DNA from: Lachnospiraceae bacterium
GTDB taxonomy: Bacteria > Bacillota_A > Clostridia > Lachnospirales > Lachnospiraceae
Reading direction: 5' to 3'
NCBI GenBank assembly: GCA_003446335.1
Contig: DMAZ01000011.1
Coordinates: 1 to 45,316, forward strand
DNA: 45,316 nt
Part shown: positions 16,985-25,329 of the stretch, piece after piece
How the letters are laid out: each line of letters opens with the position of its first letter
Position numbering within the stretch: the first letter of the stretch is position 1
The notes under the pieces: generated by a model
What the model saw: the letters and a program-made list of their open reading frames with translations, nothing else
Told to the model about the DNA's origin: nothing
The model's database searches: none
Translations under genes and position numbers: made by a program

Positions 16985-18144
16985 TGAAGAATATAGCAAT
17001 TCTCGGTTCTACCGGATCGATCGGAACACAGTCACTGGATGTCATCCGAATGCATAAGGATAGTATGCGCGCTGTGGCGATTGCCTGTGGAAGCAGTATA
17101 GATCTTGCCGAAAAACAGGCCAGGGAATTCGGGGTCAAAATGGTGGCTGTCTATGATGAGAAGGCTGCTGAGGTTCTGCGGGGCAGACTTGCCGATACGG
17201 ATATTCGCGTAGAGTCCGGCATGGATGGCCTCATAGAGATGTGCCGGATCCCGGAGGCAGATGTGGTCGTGACAGCAATCGTGGGAATGATCGGAATAAG
17301 ACCGACGATTGCCGCCATTCTGGCCGGTAAGGACATCGCTCTTGCCAATAAGGAAACATGCGTCACGGCCGGACATATTATCATTCCGCTTGCGAAAAAG
17401 GCAGGTGTCAGCATTCTTCCGGTCGACTCTGAACATTCGGCAATTTTCCAGGCTCTGCAGGGGAAGGCGGATTCGAAAATAAGAAGAATTCTCCTCACAG
17501 CTTCCGGGGGCCCGTTCAGGGGCAGAAAGAGACAGGAGCTCATGAATGTGACGGCGGCGGAGGCACTTGCTCACCCCACATGGACCATGGGACCGAAGAT
17601 CACGATCGATTCCGCCACCATGGTCAATAAAGGGCTTGAGGTCATAGAAGCAAAGTGGCTGTTCGACGTTCCTGTAGATGATATAGAAGTGGTCATCCAG
17701 CCGCAGAGTCTGATCCATTCTGCTGTGGAGTTCGAAGACGGATCCATTATCGCGCAGATGGGGCCTTCCGATATGCGTATCGCGATTCAGTATGCACTGA
17801 CTTACCCGACGCATCTCCCGAGCCCCGCGACGCCTCTTGATTTCAGGACCCTGAAACACATTGATTTTGATGTTCCGGATAATGAGACATTTTTAGGACT
17901 GCCTATGGCGATATCCGCGATCAGGACCGGCGGTTCCATGCCGACTGCTTTCAATGCGGCAAATGAGTGGGCCAATGCCATCTTCAGGCGCGGTGATATC
18001 TCTTTTATGCAGATTTTTGATATTATTGCGGAAAATATGGCACGCCACCGGGTGATCGAATCACCGTCGGTAGAGGAGATATTTGCCGTACAGGAAGAGA
18101 TAGACGCATACTGCGAGGAAAAGTACGGTAAAATCCTGAAATGA
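16984..18144 (+). CDS. dxr: 1-deoxy-D-xylulose 5-phosphate reductoisomerase
   Basis: 386 residues, full length. NADPH-dependent second step of the non-mevalonate isoprenoid pathway, giving 2-C-methyl-D-erythritol 4-phosphate. The N-terminal NADPH fold starts at NIAILGSTGSIGTQSLDV. NKETCVTAG (about 121) and the metal-binding VDSEHSAIFQ (about 147-156) are present. The TASGGPFRG and HPTWTMGPKITIDSATMVNKG loops complete the active site. It follows frr with a one-base overlap. In most relatives uppS and cdsA come between frr and dxr; here dxr comes first and uppS is absent. A terminator follows. Confidence 0.98.
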   Translation: MKNIAILGSTGSIGTQSLDVIRMHKDSMRAVAIACGSSIDLAEKQAREFGVKMVAVYDEKAAEVLRGRLADTDIRVESGMDGLIEMCRIPEADVVVTAIVGMIGIRPTIAAILAGKDIALANKETCVTAGHIIIPLAKKAGVSILPVDSEHSAIFQALQGKADSKIRRILLTASGGPFRGRKRQELMNVTAAEALAHPTWTMGPKITIDSATMVNKGLEVIEAKWLFDVPVDDIEVVIQPQSLIHSAVEFEDGSIIAQMGPSDMRIAIQYALTYPTHLPSPATPLDFRTLKHIDFDVPDNETFLGLPMAISAIRTGGSMPTAFNAANEWANAIFRRGDISFMQIFDIIAENMARHRVIESPSVEEIFAVQEEIDAYCEEKYGKILK

Positions 18145-18152
18145 TATAAGCC

Positions 18153-18191
18153 GCTGTACTGTCTGCACATGTGTGGACGGTACAGCTTTTT
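18153..18191 (+). terminator. Intrinsic terminator after dxr
   Basis: Stem GCTGTACtGTCtGCAC / GTGtGGACgGTACAGC, followed by five T, then CTTCTTTCT. Separates dxr from cdsA. Confidence 0.88.
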
Positions 18192-18311
18192 CTTCTTTCT
18201 AGTGACAGATATCAATTCAGCATGTTATGCTTTTATAAAACGTAACAGATTGAACACAAATTTGGATTATTATGTGCGTTGTAGTTTGTTACACCGCCAA
18301 TGGGAGGAAAT

Positions 18312-19184
18312 ATGTTCTGGACAAGACTGATCAGCGGTATAGTCCTGGTTATTCTGGCTCTTGTTGTCATCATCACCGGAGGTCCGGTGCTTCTTGGGAC
18401 ATTGCTTTTTGTATCCCTTGTCGGCATGCAGGAATTTTACGGAGCTATGTACGTCGTTCGCAGGAACAGTGCGCAGAAACCGGCTGAAGGGGCGGAATAT
18501 AAAGCCAAAGGGGTAAATGTGACACCGGAGCCGGAGAATACCTTTAATCTGCTCAGCGTCGCCGGATTTGCGGGTGCGGTCGTATACTATGCTGCCCTTT
18601 ATTTCGGACATCCGCTGTTTTATCTGCTCGGAATAACGGTCGCATTTCTGCTTGCCATGTTCGTGTATGTTTTTTCTTATCCGAAATATAAAGCGGAACA
18701 GATTACCTCGTGCCTGTTCGGTATGGTATATCTGGCAGTTATGCTGGGATTTATCTATCTTACCAGATGCCTGGAATCCGGAAAAATACTCGTCTGGCTC
18801 ATTTTCCTCAGCTCATGGGGATCTGATACCTGCGCCTACTGCGTGGGCCGCCTGATCGGCAGGCATAAAATGGCTCCTGTACTCAGCCCTAAAAAGTCTG
18901 TTGAAGGCGGAATAGGCGGTGTCGTCGGAGCCGCACTGCTCGGTATCGCTTACGCGGCGTTCTTCAAGCAGCCGATGGCGGGCTACGCCATTATCTGCGG
19001 AGCCGGTGCTCTGATCTCCATGGTCGGGGATCTGGCTGCTTCGGCGGTAAAAAGAGATAAGGGAATCAAGGATTACGGAAAGCTTATACCCGGGCACGGA
19101 GGCATCCTGGATCGTTTTGACAGTGTCATCTTTACTGCTCCGATCATATACTTTCTGTCCCTGGCGGTTCTCGGACTGTATTAA
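18312..19184 (+). CDS. cdsA: Phosphatidate cytidylyltransferase
   Basis: 290 residues from ATG 18312. Makes CDP-diacylglycerol from phosphatidate and CTP, the entry to phosphatidylglycerol synthesis, and so also feeds Lgt. Multiple membrane helices. The C-terminal CdsA signature is complete: LSPKKSVEGGIGG, then VGDLAASAVKRDKGIKDYGK and LIPGHGGILDRFDS. The ATG at 18312 is chosen over 18300 because GGGAGG lies between them, 5 bp before 18312. rseP follows 21 bp later. The 160-bp gap from dxr holds the dxr terminator but no convincing promoter that I could see. Confidence 0.97.
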   Translation: MFWTRLISGIVLVILALVVIITGGPVLLGTLLFVSLVGMQEFYGAMYVVRRNSAQKPAEGAEYKAKGVNVTPEPENTFNLLSVAGFAGAVVYYAALYFGHPLFYLLGITVAFLLAMFVYVFSYPKYKAEQITSCLFGMVYLAVMLGFIYLTRCLESGKILVWLIFLSSWGSDTCAYCVGRLIGRHKMAPVLSPKKSVEGGIGGVVGAALLGIAYAAFFKQPMAGYAIICGAGALISMVGDLAASAVKRDKGIKDYGKLIPGHGGILDRFDSVIFTAPIIYFLSLAVLGLY

Positions 19185-19205
19185 TATCTGTTAAGGGGTT
19201 TTTCT

Positions 19206-20540
19206 ATGAAATGGATTATAGCGTTCCTGATTTTTTCACTGTTGATCCTTTTTCACGAATTCGGTCATTTTCTGGTCGCAAAAATGAACGGAGTAGAAGT
19301 GGAGGAGTTTTCCATGGGCTTTGGTCCGAGGATTCTGTCTACCGTTTATAACGGTACCAGATATTCCCTTAAGCTTCTTCTGTTCGGAGGATCGTGCCAG
19401 ATGAAAGGCATGATGGATGAATATTATGACGATGACGAAGAGGAAGACACCGAAGAAAAAGAACCGGAGGAAGGTTCCTTTCAGAGCGTTTCCGTGGGCA
19501 GAAGAGCAGCTATAATATTTGCAGGGCCCCTTTTCAACTTTATTCTTGCCTTTATATGCTCCATCATTATTATCGGAGTCGTGGGATATGATCCCGCCGA
19601 GGTGATCGGAGTGACAGCAGGCTCCGAGGCGGAGAAAGCCGGAATTGAGCCGGGCGATACAATTACTGCCTTTATGGGTGAAAGGGTCGATATCGGAAGA
19701 GATGTCTCTACGTGGTTCGCTCTCAATGACCTTAACGAAGGGGAGACAGTAACACTGACAGTCAGACGTAACGGTGAGAAGAAAGACATCACTTATGTTC
19801 CGGACATCCTCTCGCGCTATATGATGGGAATGACCTATAATCTGGATGACGAGCAGGCGACCATCAATGCCGTGGGAGAGGGGTCTCCGCTGGAAAAGGC
19901 TCAGGTCCGGGCAGGTGATATTATTATCGGCATCAACGGGACGAAGATTTCCGGATCGGAGGAGCTGAACAGGTATTTTGATGAACATCCTATGGACGGA
20001 AGTCCAGTCGATCTTGTTCTTCTGCGTGATGGCGAGACGATCGAGACAGAGGTCACGCCGCATGAGAACCGCAGCGTGAACCTGGGATTTTCCTATAATC
20101 TCGGAAGAGTGAATACGACTCCGATCGGTGTCCTGAAATACAGCGCGATCGAGATGCGCTACTGGATCGGGACCGTGCTTAAATCACTGGGAGCGATCTT
20201 TACCGGCCGATATGGTGTAGATGAACTCTCGGGTCCGGTCGGCGTCGTTGATATTGTCGGAACGACTTATGAGGAGACGAAGTCAGAGGGACCTCTGATC
20301 ACATGGATGAATATGCTCAACATGATCGTGCTTCTGTCGGCTAACCTTGGTGTGATGAACCTTCTGCCCATTCCCGCCATTGACGGAGGCAGACTTCTGT
20401 TCCTGCTCATCGAGGCTGTCAGAAGGAAACCGATGAACAAGAAGGTAGAAGGAACGCTCCAGATGATCACCGTCGTTCTGCTCATGTTCCTGATGGTCTA
20501 TGTCATGTATAATGACCTGACGAGAATGCTCCGTCCCTGA
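19206..20540 (+). CDS. rseP: RIP site-2 zinc metalloprotease RseP
   Basis: 444 residues. Intramembrane zinc protease that cuts membrane-embedded segments such as anti-sigma factors or remnant signal peptides. The zinc motif HEFGH is at residues 17-21 in the first membrane helix. The second active-site motif NLLPIPAIDGGR is in a C-terminal helix (usual LDGG is IDGG here). Two PDZ-like domains lie between, around GSEAEKAGIEPGDTI and GSPLEKAQVRAGDII. A short acidic linker (DDDEEEDTEEKEPEE, near 78-92) precedes the first PDZ. A GGGGTTTTT region precedes the ATG. It follows cdsA closely and converges on an HD-domain gene 6 bp beyond its stop. Confidence 0.96.
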   Translation: MKWIIAFLIFSLLILFHEFGHFLVAKMNGVEVEEFSMGFGPRILSTVYNGTRYSLKLLLFGGSCQMKGMMDEYYDDDEEEDTEEKEPEEGSFQSVSVGRRAAIIFAGPLFNFILAFICSIIIIGVVGYDPAEVIGVTAGSEAEKAGIEPGDTITAFMGERVDIGRDVSTWFALNDLNEGETVTLTVRRNGEKKDITYVPDILSRYMMGMTYNLDDEQATINAVGEGSPLEKAQVRAGDIIIGINGTKISGSEELNRYFDEHPMDGSPVDLVLLRDGETIETEVTPHENRSVNLGFSYNLGRVNTTPIGVLKYSAIEMRYWIGTVLKSLGAIFTGRYGVDELSGPVGVVDIVGTTYEETKSEGPLITWMNMLNMIVLLSANLGVMNLLPIPAIDGGRLLFLLIEAVRRKPMNKKVEGTLQMITVVLLMFLMVYVMYNDLTRMLRP

Positions 20541-20546
20541 GGAATG

Positions 20547-21047
20547 TCAGTTTTTAAAAGAGAATTCTTTCCGCAGAGCTTTCCAGCGTGCGTCCTGCTT
20601 TCCGGATACGACCATAGTCCCGCTTGCGAGGACGCTCTGCATGACGTCTGCGTCTTTCAGGATCTCGTCGAAAGGCAGGTGCCTTTTATCTTTGGTACTA
20701 TGGAAGTAAATCGCTCCGCATATGGTCTCGATTTCTTTTGAGTTGAAAAGGCCGCTTCTTTCAAGAAGCGGCTTTGCGTATGCAGCCCCTTTTTCCGCGT
20801 GTTCATACACATCTGACGTAGTGAACTTGTACAGATCATGAAGAAGGCCGGCGATGTAGGCAAGCTCGATATCATCGCCTCTCATACCGGCGAGGAGTGC
20901 GGCGCTCTGGGCGACGCCGAAGAGATGAGAGGAGGCCTCTATCTGGGCGGTGGAGGAAAGCGGCTTCAGTTTTTCTGTGACAAGAGCCGTCATGAAGTCA
21001 ATGCGGGCTGTATTTTTACTTATATTCTGCTTCAATTTATCATACAT
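20547..21047 (-). CDS. HD-domain phosphohydrolase-like protein
   Basis: 166 residues. Metal-dependent phosphohydrolase fold of the HD superfamily. A His (SSHLFGVAQSA), the central HD in LLHDLYKF (about 68-75), two further His (YEHAEKG, IYFHSTKD) and KDAD near 130 give the H...HD...H...H...D pattern. This is close to the YqeK/small HD hydrolases (diadenosine tetraphosphate or nucleotide hydrolases); substrate unknown. Ribosome-binding site AAAGGA on the minus strand before the ATG at 21047. Lies opposite rseP, tail to tail. The coding sequence contains a perfect 10-bp hairpin (20751-20772). Confidence 0.8.
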   Translation of the reverse strand: MYDKLKQNISKNTARIDFMTALVTEKLKPLSSTAQIEASSHLFGVAQSAALLAGMRGDDIELAYIAGLLHDLYKFTTSDVYEHAEKGAAYAKPLLERSGLFNSKEIETICGAIYFHSTKDKRHLPFDEILKDADVMQSVLASGTMVVSGKQDARWKALRKEFSFKN

Positions 21048-21173
21048 GGCGTATTCCTTTGCGTTCGTGGACTGAGAATGTGCTGTGGACGATCAAAATT
21101 ATTCTACATGATTTAACACGCTGTGACCACTGCCTTTAAGAAAAATGGTTTCTTTACAGGGAGAGATAGAAAG

Positions 21174-21617
21174 ATGTCTGATTTTAAAGTGATAAGGGCT
21201 GAGGAACTGTATCAGCAGGCCGGTGCCTATTATGTTCGGATCCAGGGAATGGCAAGGCAGCATAATATTACGCTGCGTGAGGAATTTGACGAGCACGACG
21301 GACCTGACACGAAATATATTGTGATCCTGGACGGATCCTTTCCTGTAGCGACTGCAAGATTTTATGAACTGGACCGGGAAAGTGTACTGGTCGGCCGGGT
21401 GGTCGTTCTCCCGGAATATCGGGGAACGGGTCTTGGACGCATGACGGTCGAGGCGGCGGAAGAGTGGATTCGGGAACTTGGATATGGCAGAATACGGATC
21501 GATGCCAGAGATGTGGCTGTGGGTTTCCGCGAAAAACTGGGATTTGAGGCAGCGGAGGCGCTCGTTACGGAGTGGGGACACTTCAAATGTGTGCGTATGG
21601 AAAAAAATTTGAATTGA
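21174..21617 (+). CDS. GNAT-family N-acetyltransferase
   Basis: 147 residues from ATG 21174, which has AGGGAGAGA about 9 bp upstream. A GTG 51 bp further up is in frame but unsupported. The acetyl-CoA site is visible as VVLPEYRGTGLGRMTVEAAE (motif A, R/Q-x-x-G-x-G/A), preceded by the beta strands VATARFYEL and VLVGRVVVL. The last strand FREKLGFEAAEALVTEWGHFK matches YjcF-like members. Acetyl acceptor unknown. It stands alone, divergent from the HD gene and followed by the tRNA-Leu promoter. Confidence 0.85.
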   Translation: MSDFKVIRAEELYQQAGAYYVRIQGMARQHNITLREEFDEHDGPDTKYIVILDGSFPVATARFYELDRESVLVGRVVVLPEYRGTGLGRMTVEAAEEWIRELGYGRIRIDARDVAVGFREKLGFEAAEALVTEWGHFKCVRMEKNLN

Positions 21618-21640
21618 ATGAAAAAATAAATAATTTGTTG

Positions 21641-21669
21641 TTGACAAAAAAGAGTTCCGTGCATATAAT
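21641..21669 (+). promoter_or_regulatory. Consensus promoter of tRNA-Leu
   Basis: Perfect TTGACA (21641-21646), 17 bp, perfect TATAAT (21664-21669). Starts about 27 bp before the tRNA. Confidence 0.93.
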
Positions 21670-21695
21670 ACTATTTGTTGGCGGGAAGCCGATAC

Positions 21696-21780
21696 GCGGA
21701 AGTGTCGGAACTGGCAGACGAGCAAGACTAAGGATCTTGTGCATACTATTTGCGTGTGGGTTCAAGTCCCATCTTCCGCA
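21696..21780 (+). tRNA. tRNA-Leu (anticodon AAG)
   Basis: 85-nt type II tRNA. Acceptor GCGGAAG pairs with CTTCCGC; D-arm stem TCG/CGA; anticodon stem CAAGA/TCTTG around loop CTAAGGA gives anticodon AAG (codon CUU). The long variable arm has a GCA/TGC stem, and the T-arm is GTGGG-TTCAAGT-CCCAT. Discriminator A73. The CCA end is not encoded. Transcribed alone from a consensus promoter with its own terminator. A34 would need conversion to inosine to read CUC too; GAG is the commoner bacterial choice. Confidence 0.95.
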
Positions 21781-21784
21781 GGAA

Positions 21785-21812
21785 AACCGGAGATTTATTC
21801 TCCGGTTTTTTT
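21785..21812 (+). terminator. Terminator of tRNA-Leu
   Basis: Stem ACCGGAG/CTCCGGT with loop ATTTATT, then seven T. Confidence 0.92.
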
Positions 21813-21941
21813 GTGCCCGTTTTTTACATAGTGCATACTTTTTCCGGATGTAGTATAATGAATTTGTAAAAATGTCATATCGAGAGGTTTCAGAAAACAA
21901 CATATTCGATACGACACATCACAGAAAAAGGAGGTATGTGA

Positions 21942-22310
21942 ATGACTATTCTGTTATGTGAAAAATGCGGTAATATGGTTTCTCTTCTTAAAAAGGGTAC
22001 ATGTCCGGTCAAATGCTGCGGAGAGCCGCTCACAGAACTTGTAGCCAACACGACGGATGCCGCAACGGAAAAGCATGTTCCGGCTGTGACGGTCGATGGT
22101 GACAAGGTGAACGTGAAGATCGGAGCTGTTACCCATCCGATGCTTGACGCTCATTACATCGAATGGATCGCAATCGAGACCAAAAAGTGTGTTTACAGAA
22201 AGAACCTTAATCCCGGCGATGCTCCGGAAGCGGATTTTGTTATCGAAGCCGGTGATGAGTATGTTGCAGCATATGACTACTGCAATCTGCACGGTCTCTG
22301 GAAGGCATGA
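21942..22310 (+). CDS. dfx: Desulfoferrodoxin-type superoxide reductase
   Basis: 122 residues. Reduces superoxide to hydrogen peroxide without making oxygen, a hallmark of anaerobes. N-terminal desulforedoxin-like iron site: C6, C9 and the C25-C26 pair. The catalytic iron site has the four His and one Cys: H45 in EKHVP (with the conserved Glu and Lys just before), H65, H71, and C114-x2-H117 in CNLHGLW. AAAGGAGG lies about 7 bp before the ATG. A TATAAT at 21854 is a likely -10 box, but the -35 is weak. Single-gene unit, followed by a strong hairpin. Confidence 0.95.
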   Translation: MTILLCEKCGNMVSLLKKGTCPVKCCGEPLTELVANTTDAATEKHVPAVTVDGDKVNVKIGAVTHPMLDAHYIEWIAIETKKCVYRKNLNPGDAPEADFVIEAGDEYVAAYDYCNLHGLWKA

Positions 22311-22335
22311 CCTGAAATCTTGTGAGTTAGTCTGC

Positions 22336-22373
22336 GCACCCTGTCAGAGAGCGAAAGGACCCTGACAGGGTGC
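22336..22373 (+). terminator. 12-bp perfect hairpin after superoxide reductase
   Basis: GCACCCTGTCAG pairs perfectly with CTGACAGGGTGC, with a 14-nt loop. The tail is TTCATGATG, with no T-run, so it may be a weak or non-classical terminator. Confidence 0.55.
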
Positions 22374-22404
22374 TTCATGATGAATTAAGAAAGCGACATG
22401 TATC

Positions 22405-23289
22405 ATGAAATTTCTGACATTTAATGACGGCGGATATGAAGTACTGGGCGTAGCGTCCCGGGACGGAAAGACTGTCTATTCGCTGCCGGATATAGGACTT
22501 TCCTTCTTTAATATGAACGATTTGATCAGCAGAATTACGGATGAGGACAGGAAACAGATCCTGTCGTTCCTGGAAAATCCGGAAGGTGGGGAGCCATATG
22601 CGTCATTAGACAAATGTTCCCCCATCCCGAGACCCGCTCAGGATGTGATCTGTCTGGGAGAAAACTTTGCTGCCCACACAAAAGAAGCCGGAAGCTATTC
22701 CAGCGAGGCATTCGGGTCCGAAAAAAAACTGCCGATCTACTTTTCAAAACGGGTAGGCGAGGCTGTCCCCGATGGGGGAGGGATTCCATCGCACAGTGAT
22801 ATTACGGAAAGACTTGATTATGAGGCTGAACTTGCTGTAATTATCGGAAAAGAGGCTTACAAAGTTTCGGCTGAGGATGCCTACCAGTATGTATTCGGCT
22901 ATACGATCCTGAATGATATCAGTGCACGGGATCTCCAGACCGGGCACAAACAGTGGTATCTGGGCAAGAGCCTTGATGGATTTACTCCGATCGGTCCCTG
23001 GATCGTCACGGCAGACGAGATTCCGGGAAGACCTGCGATCCAAGTCAGATCCTACGTCAATGGAGAGCTGCGTCAGGACGGGAACACGGACGATTTTATT
23101 TTTGATATCGGCTACTGTATCAGCGAGTTGTCCCAGGGAATCAGACTTCTTCCGGGGACTATCATCAGCATGGGAACACCTGCCGGTGTGGGGATGGGAT
23201 TCAAACCGCCCAGATTTCTCAGATCCGGTGATACCGTGGACTGTGTGATCGAGGGAATCGGGACACTTCATAATACGATAATCGACTGA
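22405..23289 (+). CDS. Fumarylacetoacetate hydrolase (FAH) family protein
   Basis: 294 residues. FAH-fold metal-dependent enzyme; family members act as acylpyruvate hydrolases, oxaloacetate decarboxylases or 2-hydroxyhepta-2,4-diene-dioate isomerases. The C-terminal catalytic domain runs from PRPAQDVICLGENF. Metal ligands are likely in DYEAELAVIIG (E-x-E), with YTILNDISARDLQ and the MGTPAGVGMGF loop also conserved. A variable N-terminal domain of about 70 residues precedes it. The exact substrate cannot be told; next to citrate synthase an oxaloacetate-related role is tempting but unproven. The ribosome-binding site is weak (AAGAAAG). Confidence 0.85.
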   Translation: MKFLTFNDGGYEVLGVASRDGKTVYSLPDIGLSFFNMNDLISRITDEDRKQILSFLENPEGGEPYASLDKCSPIPRPAQDVICLGENFAAHTKEAGSYSSEAFGSEKKLPIYFSKRVGEAVPDGGGIPSHSDITERLDYEAELAVIIGKEAYKVSAEDAYQYVFGYTILNDISARDLQTGHKQWYLGKSLDGFTPIGPWIVTADEIPGRPAIQVRSYVNGELRQDGNTDDFIFDIGYCISELSQGIRLLPGTIISMGTPAGVGMGFKPPRFLRSGDTVDCVIEGIGTLHNTIID

Positions 23290-23322
23290 AAGCTGACAGT
23301 GAAACAGGACTTCTTTATGTTT

Positions 23323-23351
23323 TTGCATATTGTGTATATTTGTGGTAGAAT
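23323..23351 (+). promoter_or_regulatory. Promoter of citrate synthase gene
   Basis: TTGCAT (23323-23328), 17 bp, TAGAAT (23346-23351), 36 bp before the start codon. Confidence 0.65.
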
Positions 23352-23386
23352 CAGCACTAAAATTGCTTTATGAGGAGGTACTGTTC

Positions 23387-24751
23387 ATGTCAGGATTTAA
23401 ATTAAAGGTAACCCCCGAGCATAATGCGCTTATTGATATCTGCCGGGAACACTCCACGATCGACGGAGAACTTTATGGCAGACTGGATGTCAAGAGAGGT
23501 CTCAGAGATATCAATGGGAACGGAGTTGTTGCAGGTCTTACCCAGATATCGGAAATCAAATCCGCCGAGTTCGTTGACGGACAGAAAATTCCGATTGACG
23601 GTGAACTCTACTATAGAGGAATAAATATCGAGGATCTTACACAGGGATTCTACAATGACCGAAGGTTCGGCTTTGAGGAGACGACGTACCTTCTTCTGTT
23701 CGGAAAACTGCCGAATGTTTCCGAACTGAAGAAATTCAGGCAGATGCTCGTCGATCAGCGAAGCCTCCCGACAAATTTTGTCCGGGATGTTATCATGAAG
23801 GCGCCGACCGGAGACATCATGAACTCTATGCAGAGATCGGTGCTGACACTTGCTTCTTATGACAGGTACGCAGATGATACGTCACTTGCAAATGTCCTGA
23901 GGCAGTGTGTCAATCTGATCGCAAGTTTCCCGATGATGGCTGTATATGCCTATCATGCTCATAATCATTATAACAGGGGACACAGTCTCTATATCCATAA
24001 TCCTTCCAGGAAGCTTTCAACTGCTGAAAATATCCTGCGGCTCTTAAGACCGGATAAAAAATATACGGAACTGGAAGCCAGGGTTCTGGATCTTGCGCTG
24101 GTCCTGCATATGGAGCATGGAGGCGGTAATAATTCTACATTCACAATGCATGTCGTGACTTCTTCAGGCACGGATACCTACTCGGCGGTCGCGGCATCTC
24201 TGGCGTCACTGAAAGGTCCGAAGCACGGCGGCGCGAACATTAAGGTGATGGAGATGTTCGAAGACCTGCGAAAAAATGTGGGTGATCTGAAGGACAATGA
24301 CGAGATAAGAGTTTATCTTGAAAAACTTTTGAATAAGGAGGCATTTGACCGCAAAGGCCTGATTTACGGTTTCGGTCATGCCGTTTACTCGGTATCGGAT
24401 CCTAGAGCAAGGATTTTCCGGTCATTTGTGAAAAGTCTTGCTGAAGAAAAGGGAAAAACAGAGGATTATGATCTCTACAGCAGAATAGAGAAGCTTGCTC
24501 CGGAGGTCATCAGCAGCAAGAGGAAGATCTATAAGGGCGTTTCCGCCAATGTGGATTTTTACTCCGGGCTCGTTTATAACATGCTCGGTCTGCCCATAGA
24601 ACTTTATACTCCGATCTTCGCACTCGCAAGAATTGTCGGTTGGAGTGCGCACAGACTGGAAGAGCTTATCAATATGGATAAGATCATACGACCGGCTTAT
24701 ACTGCTGTTGCGGACAGAAGTCCGTATATTCCTCTGGTGGAAAGAGAATAA
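23387..24751 (+). CDS. gltA: Citrate (Si)-synthase family protein
   Basis: 454 residues from ATG 23387, which has AGGAGG 9 bp upstream. An in-frame start at 23330 lies inside the promoter and is rejected. Condenses acetyl-CoA and oxaloacetate to citrate (a 2-methylcitrate synthase role is not excluded). The N-terminal IPIDGELYYRGINIEDL domain is present. Catalytic His are in HMEHGGGNNSTF and LKGPKHGGANIKV, and FGHAVYSVSDPRA carries the third active-site region. This long form is common in Clostridia. A shikimate kinase paralogue starts 38 bp downstream and may be co-transcribed. Confidence 0.95.
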   Translation: MSGFKLKVTPEHNALIDICREHSTIDGELYGRLDVKRGLRDINGNGVVAGLTQISEIKSAEFVDGQKIPIDGELYYRGINIEDLTQGFYNDRRFGFEETTYLLLFGKLPNVSELKKFRQMLVDQRSLPTNFVRDVIMKAPTGDIMNSMQRSVLTLASYDRYADDTSLANVLRQCVNLIASFPMMAVYAYHAHNHYNRGHSLYIHNPSRKLSTAENILRLLRPDKKYTELEARVLDLALVLHMEHGGGNNSTFTMHVVTSSGTDTYSAVAASLASLKGPKHGGANIKVMEMFEDLRKNVGDLKDNDEIRVYLEKLLNKEAFDRKGLIYGFGHAVYSVSDPRARIFRSFVKSLAEEKGKTEDYDLYSRIEKLAPEVISSKRKIYKGVSANVDFYSGLVYNMLGLPIELYTPIFALARIVGWSAHRLEELINMDKIIRPAYTAVADRSPYIPLVERE

Positions 24752-24789
24752 GAAAAGGTTTTGAGCTTTACTTAAAGAGAGGGCAGGAA

Positions 24790-25323
24790 ATGAATCACAT
24801 TATCTTGGAAGGCTTTATGGGTTCTGGAAAGAGTGCTGTTGCTAAGGCTCTGGCTAAAGAACTTGATCTGCCGCTCATAGATATTGACAAGCAGGTGGAA
24901 TCCAGACTGAAAATGAGAACGACCGAAGTGTATGACCGCTTCGGAGATGTCTATTATCGTGCTATGGAGACACTGATCCTTGATGAACTGCAGTCCGTTC
25001 AGGATCGTTGTGTTATTGTTCTGGGCAGCGGACTTGCTCTGATGCCTCAGAATGCGCCGTATCTGAAAAAACTGGGAAGAGTATATTATCTCAAAGTCAG
25101 CAGACAACTTGTCGTTGAGCGCCTGTCGAAAGGGGAAAAACACTCCTGGCTGCGGGCCGGAGACTTTGAGGAGCATGTCAGCAGGATGCTGAAAGAACGT
25201 GAGCCGGCTTACAGGAAAGTAGCCGACTGCACGATCATTGTTGATGGGAAGAAGACCGCAGATATTGTTCAGGAAATCATTGCTGAGGAGAACAAAAATT
25301 CTGAGGAAAATAAAGATTCATAA
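24790..25323 (+). CDS. Divergent stand-alone shikimate kinase-like protein
   Basis: 177 residues. P-loop GFMGSGKS (8-15), LIDID (29-33) with the shikimate-binding Asp, and R57 in the YYRAME motif all fit shikimate kinase. The third conserved motif, Gly-Gly-Gly before the first shikimate-contacting loop, is Gly-Ser-Gly (79-81, LGSGLALMPQN), and the lid segment is unusual (KGEKHSWLR). A second, canonical shikimate kinase domain is fused to AroD 2 kb downstream. This copy may therefore be redundant, specialised or act on another small alcohol. The ATG follows a GAGAGGGCAGG stretch. Convergent with aroE (6-bp gap). Confidence 0.75.
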   Translation: MNHIILEGFMGSGKSAVAKALAKELDLPLIDIDKQVESRLKMRTTEVYDRFGDVYYRAMETLILDELQSVQDRCVIVLGSGLALMPQNAPYLKKLGRVYYLKVSRQLVVERLSKGEKHSWLRAGDFEEHVSRMLKEREPAYRKVADCTIIVDGKKTADIVQEIIAEENKNSEENKDS

Positions 25324-25329
25324 AGCGAA

